Assembly (NCBI RefSeq): GCF_051967575.1
Contig: NZ_JBQCJW010000035.1
Coordinates: forward strand, 1-38,847
DNA: 38,847 bases
DNA from: Solibacillus silvestris_B
GTDB lineage: Bacteria > Bacillota > Bacilli > Bacillales_A > Planococcaceae
Reading direction: 5' to 3'
The notes below the pieces were generated by a model. It was not told the origin of the DNA. It saw nothing but the letters and a program-made list of their open reading frames with translations, and made no database searches. Position 1 is the stretch's first letter. Every line of letters starts with the position of its first letter. This document shows positions 33,432-38,847 of this stretch, piece after piece. The position numbers and the translations under genes were made by a program.

Positions 33432-33463
33432 GGAATTGCCGTATTATAACGGCGATTCCTTTT
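33432..33463 (+). terminator. Rho-independent terminator
   Basis: GGAATTGCCGT (33432-33442) pairs with ACGGCGATTCC (33449-33459) with one mismatch-type T/G pair, followed by TTTT. It ends the csaB-like operon. Confidence 0.88.
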
Positions 33464-33589
33464 CTTTACTTTTGGACCCAAATCCGAGTAGCTGACTATC
33501 TTATTCAAAAGTAATGTTAATGGACCGCTAAAAATGAGAAGAAATGTTATTTTTATGACCGAAACCTTTATTTTGAAAAAAAATTAATA

Positions 33590-33621
33590 TATAATTGTAA
33601 GTGGAATAATTGGAAATTATT
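33590..33621 (+). promoter_or_regulatory. Candidate -10 and autoregulatory operator of the TetR gene
   Basis: TATAAT at 33590-33595 is followed ten bases later by a perfect inverted repeat, AATAATT-GGA-AATTATT (33605-33621), which would sit on the transcription start. TetR regulators commonly bind palindromes at their own promoters. The -35 element is weak. Confidence 0.5.
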
Positions 33622-33665
33622 ATATGAAGTACTAAACATCTAAAATAGAGATAAGGTGGAGAAGT

Positions 33666-34262
33666 ATGGCAAGAGGACGTCGAGTAAACTCAAGTGGAGA
33701 GAAGAGTAAAAAATTATTATTGGAAAAAGCAATAGAGCTATTTTCAACACATGGCTATCATCAAACGAAAATAAGTGACATTGTGAAAGCGGCAAGTTTA
33801 ACACAGCCAACTTTTTATTTATATTTCCAAAGCAAAGAAACATTATTCAATGATCTAAATGAAAAGTTCCAAAATGACTTAATCGAAATATTCGCAAATG
33901 CTTCCGATGAAATCAACAATGACAAACAGGCAAATGAATTGGTTCAGGAAAACTTGAAGCAAATTTTCGATTACTTTGTCGAAAATCCGAATTTAACAAA
34001 AATCGGATTTTATGAGGCGGAGCAATCGACTGCCGTGAAGCAAATGTTTGTTTCGAAATTAGTGAATGTCATCAACAATAATTTTAAAGATTATCCTATT
34101 GTAAAACAAGTGGATGCGACTGTTCTTGCGGAAAGCCTTGTCGGTTCGATGGAACGATTAACGTTGACTAATTTATTGACGAATAAATCCAATCCGGAGA
34201 AACTGGCGCAAGAAATCAGCATGATCTATTTTGCGAATGAGCAAAGTTTAGTTCATCAGTAA
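33666..34262 (+). CDS. TetR-family transcriptional regulator
   Basis: A 198-residue regulator. The N-terminal helix-turn-helix (about 15-60) has the TetR pattern AIELFSTHGYHQTKISDIVKAA then TFYLYFQSKETLF, shown here only as family hallmarks. The remaining helical part is a ligand-binding/dimerisation domain of unknown ligand. AAGGTGG (33652-33658) is seven bases before ATG 33666. The gene is monocistronic between two terminators and convergent with the S41 protease gene. Apart from itself, its target is not evident. Confidence 0.92.
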   Translation: MARGRRVNSSGEKSKKLLLEKAIELFSTHGYHQTKISDIVKAASLTQPTFYLYFQSKETLFNDLNEKFQNDLIEIFANASDEINNDKQANELVQENLKQIFDYFVENPNLTKIGFYEAEQSTAVKQMFVSKLVNVINNNFKDYPIVKQVDATVLAESLVGSMERLTLTNLLTNKSNPEKLAQEISMIYFANEQSLVHQ

Positions 34263-34278
34263 TCTATACGAATAAAGA

Positions 34279-34313
34279 GACGATCCGCTTTTATTTGCGG
34301 ATCGTCTTTTTTT
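34279..34313 (+). terminator. Rho-independent terminator between convergent genes
   Basis: GACGATCCGC (34279-34288) pairs perfectly with GCGGATCGTC (34297-34306), followed by seven T. The perfect stem may also stop transcription from the opposite gene. Confidence 0.95.
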
Positions 34314-34328
34314 CTGCCGGCACATATT

Positions 34329-35696
34329 TTATTTTGCCGTTACATGTAAATACACACCGTTTTTTAAAGTTTTCCCGTTTTCTCCTTTAACTTTAGGATG
34401 AAGGATGAGGGCATATTCTTTTCCGGCGGTTAATTGCTGTTTAGGTGTGACAAGCAGCTGCTTACCTGATAATTTATACGATGTTTCAATGACCGTGCCG
34501 CCAAGCTCCACTAATTCGACTGAAGCAGTGTTGATGGATTGAGCAAGATTGCCGGAAAATTTGATCGTAAATGTTTTGTCGAGCGGTACATTTTTCAGGG
34601 AGGCCATCTCTTTGTAAGTTGCCAAATCGGAAGCGATTGTGTCGTAATGTGCTTTAAAGAGCGGGTTGCCTATTGTCTGAATATGAGGTTTGACCCCAAC
34701 TTCATTTATTTTCGTACCTTTTGGACCGTAAAAATGCCCTACCGTCAACTTTAGAAAGCTGCCATCTTCAAGCTCGAAAAATGCCTGCATCGAGCCTTTT
34801 CCATAGGTTGTTTGCCCATATAAAGTCGCCGCTTTTTGGTCAGCAAGGGCAGCCGCTGTCATTTCGGATGAGCTGGCGCTTAACTTATTCACGAGCATTT
34901 TCGTATTTTCCGGGAATGCGACAGATTGCTTCATCGCGCGAACGGTAGATGTTCCTGAAGCTTCTGTTATTTTATAGGCATATGTAGCATTCGGAAACAT
35001 GCCGATGAGCTGTTCCGCTGCGGTTACATAGCCGCCTCCATTATTTTGCAAATCGAAAATAAATGTTTTCGCACCTTTATTTTTCAAATCCCGAATCGCT
35101 TTCGAAACGAGGCTTGCTGTATCATTTGAAAAGGAATTCAATGAAATATAGCCGGTATTCCCATATAAAATCTTTGTTTCCACATTTGGAAGTGAAAAAG
35201 CTTTGCGCGTTAAATGCTTTTTTAAAATTGTTCCGTCTTCACGAAGAATCGTTAACGAAACGGCAGTATTTTCCGCTCCTTTAATACGGGAAGATGCTTG
35301 ATCAATCGTAAGGACCGTAGTAGACATCCCATCGATTTCAGTAATGACATCACCCACTTTTAAGCCAGCGCTTTTGGCACTCCCGCCATCGATAAGCTCG
35401 GTAATTTGAATGCCGCTCTCGACCTTTTCAATGACTACCCCGATACCGACAGAAGTAAGCTCAACCCCATTTATAAAATCCTCAAATTCCTCTGCCGTAA
35501 AATAAGTGGAATACGGGTCTAGCATATTCATCAGCTGTTCAACGCTTGTCGCCCTGTCCGCATTGCCGTTAATGTTCCCCACATAGTTTTCCTTTACGAT
35601 TTGTTTTGCTTCATCTAATGGAGCACCTAGCGCGGTAAAGGGTATTGTTAGGCACAAAATGAAAAACAGCAGTGCCCACAAATGTTTTTTGTTCAT
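34329..35696 (-). CDS. S41-family (CtpA/Prc-like) carboxyl-terminal processing protease with C-terminal Ig-like domain
   Basis: A 455-residue exported protease. Signal peptide about 1-24 (hydrophobic WALLFFILCLTIPFTALG). A PDZ domain spans about 70-155 (VGIGVVIEKVESGIQITELI). The S41 catalytic domain at about 165-345 has the nucleophile in NKLSASSSEM, the general-base Lys in YGKGSMQ and a Gln four residues after it, as in Ctp proteases. A C-terminal Big_5/SbsA-like Ig module (about 365-455) is unusual for the family and echoes the modules of the surface proteins at the left end of this window. GGTGG sits five bases before the ATG. Likely substrates are exported or surface proteins. Confidence 0.9.
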   Translation of the reverse strand: MNKKHLWALLFFILCLTIPFTALGAPLDEAKQIVKENYVGNINGNADRATSVEQLMNMLDPYSTYFTAEEFEDFINGVELTSVGIGVVIEKVESGIQITELIDGGSAKSAGLKVGDVITEIDGMSTTVLTIDQASSRIKGAENTAVSLTILREDGTILKKHLTRKAFSLPNVETKILYGNTGYISLNSFSNDTASLVSKAIRDLKNKGAKTFIFDLQNNGGGYVTAAEQLIGMFPNATYAYKITEASGTSTVRAMKQSVAFPENTKMLVNKLSASSSEMTAAALADQKAATLYGQTTYGKGSMQAFFELEDGSFLKLTVGHFYGPKGTKINEVGVKPHIQTIGNPLFKAHYDTIASDLATYKEMASLKNVPLDKTFTIKFSGNLAQSINTASVELVELGGTVIETSYKLSGKQLLVTPKQQLTAGKEYALILHPKVKGENGKTLKNGVYLHVTAK

Positions 35697-35921
35697 TAGT
35701 CCACCTCATTATTTATTGTTTAACTCGAAAAAAGGGTAGCAAAAAGCCTTGCAAGGAGAGGAGATAAGAAAATCAATCGCCTTGCTGAATGGCATTTCAC
35801 ATTATTGTTAGCTTTATTATATCGGTCTTTCCGAATATTTTCATAAAAACTTTCAGAGCATAGGGGATAGGGCGGCTTGGAGCTTATTCCAATGATTGAA
35901 AAAGCCGATTTGTCGAAAATA

Positions 35922-35964
35922 AAGAAGGTATATTAAAAGATTTTTACTTTTAACATACCCTCTT
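35922..35964 (-). terminator. Terminator of the brnQ gene
   Basis: An 18-bp stem (35964-35947 with 35939-35922 on the minus strand, two G-U pairs) follows seven bases after the permease stop, with a T-rich stretch beyond. The spacer from here to 35697 (upstream of the protease gene) shows no other element. Confidence 0.88.
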
Positions 35965-35970
35965 TCTAAG

Positions 35971-37305
35971 TTATAAACTTGTTTTCGTTTTACGTTTTGC
36001 CAAATACATAATGTAGCCGATGACGCCGCCTGCCAATGCCGGGACAACCCATGCGATCCCTTGCTCGTAGAATGGGAAAATCGACAGGAAATTGTCATAT
36101 GCTTCGACTTCAAAGCCAGCTTGCTTCACACCATCATAAATGGCAACGATGCCCGTGAAAATCAGCGCCATACCATATACGCTCGGTGCATGGTTGAATA
36201 AATTTCCGAACAAAGCGAAAATCATAAGCACGATCGCGAATGGATAAATCGCCACCAAAACCGGCAAAGAAAGTTTAATTAAATCCGCTAATCCGAAGTT
36301 CGAAACACCGAAGCTGAATAGTGCGAAAATGACTAAATACACTTGGTAGGAAACTTTCGGGAAAATTTTATGGAAAAATGTCGCGTTGGCTGACAATAAA
36401 CCAACAGATGTCGTCAAACACGCTAAAATGATGACTGCCGATAAAATAATATTGCCTGCTTGTCCGTAAAGCTGCTGTGCTGCCAGTGAAATAATCTTCC
36501 CACCATCATCGTGGAAGCCGATTGCTGTCGTACTTGTCACCCCGATATAGCCTAAAGCTACATAAACAAATGCCAAGCCAACCGCTGCGACAATGCCTGC
36601 GAAAATTGTAATCTTAACTTGTCTTGCTTTTTCTGTAACACCGCGTGCGACTAGTGATTGCACGATGACGATACCGAAAACTAATGACGCAAGTACGTCC
36701 ATCGTTAAATATCCTTGGATGAATGATTCACCGAAAGCATTATTAATATATGGACCCTGTGCTTCACCGATTTCGCCCATCGGAGTAATGACCGATTTAA
36801 TTGCTAATAGACAAATAACGATTAAAAGCGCAGGCGTCAAAATTTTTCCGACACGGTCGACAATTTTAGTCGGATTGTATGCTAAATAGAATGTTAGTCC
36901 GAAAAATAAAAGTGTCGTGATGAATAATGGAATCCAGCTTTCCTGCATTCCTTCTGATAAAAACGGAGCAACCCCGATTGAATAGGATACCGCACCTGTA
37001 CGCGGAATCGCAAAGAATGGTCCAATCGATAAATAAATAATAGATGTAAAAATAATCCCGAAATATGGATTAATACGGCCTGCCAATACTTCCAAATCAC
37101 CGCCGTTTTTTGCTACGGCAATAATACCTAAAAGAGGTAATCCAACCCCCGTTATTAAAAATCCGATCATGGATACTAAAATATTTTCTCCGGCCATTTG
37201 ACCTAATTGTGGTGGGAATATGATATTACCTGCACCGAGAAAAAGCGCAAATAACATAAAACCAACCGCGATATTCTCACGGAAAAAACTTGACTTGCTA
37301 TTCAT
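35971..37305 (-). CDS. brnQ: Branched-chain amino acid:cation symporter BrnQ
   Basis: A 444-residue inner-membrane permease with about 12 transmembrane helices, the usual length for the LIVCS/BrnQ family. The N-terminal signature FALFLGAGNIIFPPQLG (about 18-34) and IPRTGAVSYSIGVAPFL (about 100-116) are diagnostic. It imports leucine, isoleucine and valine with sodium or protons. AAGGAG precedes ATG 37305 (reading the minus strand). A CodY-box-like palindrome 33 bases upstream suggests repression when branched-chain amino acids and GTP are plentiful, as known for such genes in other Firmicutes. It has no evident link to the surface genes. Confidence 0.94.
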   Translation of the reverse strand: MNSKSSFFRENIAVGFMLFALFLGAGNIIFPPQLGQMAGENILVSMIGFLITGVGLPLLGIIAVAKNGGDLEVLAGRINPYFGIIFTSIIYLSIGPFFAIPRTGAVSYSIGVAPFLSEGMQESWIPLFITTLLFFGLTFYLAYNPTKIVDRVGKILTPALLIVICLLAIKSVITPMGEIGEAQGPYINNAFGESFIQGYLTMDVLASLVFGIVIVQSLVARGVTEKARQVKITIFAGIVAAVGLAFVYVALGYIGVTSTTAIGFHDDGGKIISLAAQQLYGQAGNIILSAVIILACLTTSVGLLSANATFFHKIFPKVSYQVYLVIFALFSFGVSNFGLADLIKLSLPVLVAIYPFAIVLMIFALFGNLFNHAPSVYGMALIFTGIVAIYDGVKQAGFEVEAYDNFLSIFPFYEQGIAWVVPALAGGVIGYIMYLAKRKTKTSL

Positions 37306-37338
37306 GTTGACTGAACTCCTTTTAATTTGAAAATACTA

Positions 37339-37353
37339 AAATTTCTAAAAATT
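37339..37353 (-). promoter_or_regulatory. Candidate CodY box upstream of brnQ
   Basis: AATTTTTAGAAATTT on the minus strand matches the CodY consensus AATTTTCWGAAAATT at 13 of 15 positions. The same score is obtained on the plus strand. It lies 33 bases upstream of the brnQ start, in AT-rich DNA where chance matches are easier. Confidence 0.5.
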
Positions 37354-37542
37354 TAGATCTTTACACAAGAATTAATTTTATCATAAATATATTAAAAAAC
37401 AAGTAAATTAAAAGATTAAGTTTGTGAATAGTCAGAATTTGCGTAATTTCGATATTATTCTATTAAATAAAAATAGAAAAAAAGGTATAATAATATTCAT
37501 AGTTTGTTAACATTTTCAAGGTGATATCCATCTATTGGCATG

Positions 37543-37572
37543 TTGTCCACTCCATAAAAAATTAAGTAAAAT
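37543..37572 (+). promoter_or_regulatory. Candidate sigma-A promoter for the LysM-NlpC/P60 gene
   Basis: TTGTCC (37543-37548) and TAAAAT (37567-37572) are separated by 18 bp, about 43 bases upstream of the ATG. The rest of 37354-37542 is AT-rich with no other element seen. Confidence 0.5.
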
Positions 37573-37614
37573 AGTAGTGAATAGAAGTTTCGCAAAGAAG
37601 GGAGAGTTTTCAAA

Positions 37615-38580
37615 ATGAAGAACAAATGGAAGGTTTCTCTAACGGGAATTGCTCTTTCGACGGTTATGCTAATAGCGCCAAATGTAGAAGCAGCGCCATC
37701 CTATACGGTACAGCAAGGCGATACTTTAACAAAAATTGCGAAAGCTCACAACACGACAATACAGCAGCTGAAACAATGGAACAAACTATCGGGAGATCAT
37801 ATATACATAGAGCAAAAACTAGTAGTGTCTCCTGCTAAAAGTTCCTCGACTGAAGTGAAATCCAATAAAGCGACAGCTATTTCCGTTGCAGAAGAAAAGG
37901 TAGAAGTGCCGCAAAATGCGTTTTCATATACGGTAGTAATAGGCGATAATTTAACAAAAATCGCTAAAAAGCATGATATTTCCGTTGCGAGCTTAAAACA
38001 ATGGAATAATTTGAAATCCGATGCGATTAAAGTTGGCCAAAAGCTAACAATCGAGCAGCAAAACGAAAAAGAGTTGGCAGTGGAAGCCCCGACAGCAAAC
38101 ACTGTGGAAGCAGTAATCGATTTTAAACAAACAGCAGATGAAGCGATTGAAAAAAAATTGAACAGTGAAATGGCATTGCCAGCGACTGTTTCACCTCAGA
38201 CCGGAAACTTATATGCACAAGCGATCCAGTTGGCAAACACGGTATTGGGCGTTCCTTATAAATATGCCGGCACGACGATTGAAGGCTTCGATTGCAGCGG
38301 CTTCGTAAATTATGTATACAATTCGGTCGGCATTCAGATGGACCGTAAAAGCAGCTTAATGTATTTTGAACAGGATACGACAAAAGTAGCAAAACCTGTT
38401 CCCGGCGATTTAGTGTTTTTCAAAAATACTTTTATCCCTACCATTTCCCATATGGGCATATATATCGGCAATGATGAATTTATCCACGCAGGGTCAAAAG
38501 GGATCACGATTTCGAATGTCAATGAAAAGTATTGGGCAGAACGTTTTGTCGCATATAAGCGAATCAGCAATTTGAAATAA
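37615..38580 (+). CDS. LysM-NlpC/P60 D,L-endopeptidase (LytE/CwlS-like)
   Basis: A 321-residue secreted cell-wall hydrolase. AAGGGAG at 37598-37604 sets ATG 37615. Signal peptide about 1-27 (ending NVEAA). Two LysM domains (about 30-72, YTVQQGDTLTKIAK; about 105-148, YTVVIGDNLTKIAK) bind peptidoglycan glycans. An NlpC/P60 domain (about 198-318) carries the catalytic Cys in FDCSGF (about 226), the His in ISHMGIYIG (about 279) and FIHAG. The enzyme class cleaves between D-glutamate and the diamino acid. It uses LysM rather than SLH for anchoring, unlike the second NlpC/P60 enzyme at 16396. It is predicted to be monocistronic. Confidence 0.94.
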   Translation: MKNKWKVSLTGIALSTVMLIAPNVEAAPSYTVQQGDTLTKIAKAHNTTIQQLKQWNKLSGDHIYIEQKLVVSPAKSSSTEVKSNKATAISVAEEKVEVPQNAFSYTVVIGDNLTKIAKKHDISVASLKQWNNLKSDAIKVGQKLTIEQQNEKELAVEAPTANTVEAVIDFKQTADEAIEKKLNSEMALPATVSPQTGNLYAQAIQLANTVLGVPYKYAGTTIEGFDCSGFVNYVYNSVGIQMDRKSSLMYFEQDTTKVAKPVPGDLVFFKNTFIPTISHMGIYIGNDEFIHAGSKGITISNVNEKYWAERFVAYKRISNLK

Positions 38581-38847
38581 TCTAATCTGGCAGAAGGACT
38601 GAAAAGAGAGACAAGCTTATTATGGCACTGAAAATCTGCAGTTATTTAAAGGCCAATTTCATTTTTGATATAAGCTCTTTTACGTATTGGGTTGGACAAA
38701 ATTCACATTTTATTGATTGAGAAGTTCCGGCTCTTAATTATGTGAGGAGCGAAAATAAATAAGCGGAAGATTGAGAGTGTCGATTAAGTTATATTTTCTT
38801 TTGGTCCTAACCCATTTTTTTCACACATTTTGTGGTAATTAAGTTTT
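38581..38847. other. Non-coding right end of the window
   Basis: No ORF of substance, no clear terminator hairpin and no promoter that I can support. Confidence 0.4.

Noticed and set aside
35853..36113. A minus-strand ORF overlapping the 3' end of brnQ
   Set aside because: It spans the brnQ terminator and overlaps its coding region in another frame, with no start signal.

Overview
The window looks like a Firmicutes chromosome, most likely family Planococcaceae (Lysinibacillus/Solibacillus-type). The genes have strong Gram-positive Shine-Dalgarno sites, GTG/TTG starts and AT-rich intergenic DNA. The window is packed with S-layer-homology (SLH) proteins. This placement comes from gene content alone; no database was searched. 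No tRNA, rRNA, transposase, phage gene or CRISPR array was seen.

Layout. (1) 77-6874: two tandem, clearly paralogous, large SLH/Ig-like surface proteins and a small SLH-only protein. (2) 6988-7462: repeat array A. (3) 7732-17334: an SLH protein with a large unidentified C-terminal region, a 1357-residue secreted helical-repeat protein with no visible anchor, an SLH-CAP protein and an NlpC/P60-SLH endopeptidase. (4) 17546-18571: repeat array B, interrupted by a 100-N assembly gap. (5) 18752-27485: SLH-SH3-amidase, an SLH-glucosaminidase on the minus strand, a Wzy/O-antigen-ligase-like membrane protein and a NAGPA-SLH phosphodiester-glycosidase-like protein. (6) 27744-28333: repeat array C, abutting a minus-strand NERD nuclease-like/zinc-ribbon/winged-helix protein. 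(7) 29645-33424: an operon of CsaB-like polysaccharide pyruvyl transferase, a GT4 glycosyltransferase and a MurJ/MviN-type flippase. (8) 33666-38580: a TetR regulator, an S41 (Ctp-like) protease, a BrnQ permease and a LysM-NlpC/P60 endopeptidase.

How it fits together. SLH domains of this type bind pyruvylated secondary cell wall polymer. The window carries both the SLH-bearing clients (nine genes, including several peptidoglycan hydrolases with different bond specificities) and candidate genes for making, flipping, joining and pyruvylating the polymer. It reads as a cell-surface and wall-remodelling island.

Most unusual content. Three intergenic arrays (A, B, C) share a 10-bp core, AAAGTAGAAC, repeated on an almost strict 21-bp pitch (two helical turns) with 11-bp variable spacers. 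In A and B the units are organised into a higher-order repeat of exactly 124 bp (five 21-bp units plus one 19-bp unit carrying ATTAG after GGAT/AGAT). C uses about 155 bp. The superunits are not multiples of 3, so the ORFs across them are incidental. Spacers on either side of a core are often complementary, so RNA or single-stranded DNA could fold into stem-loops that display the core in the loop. I know of no described element with this architecture, and its function is unknown.
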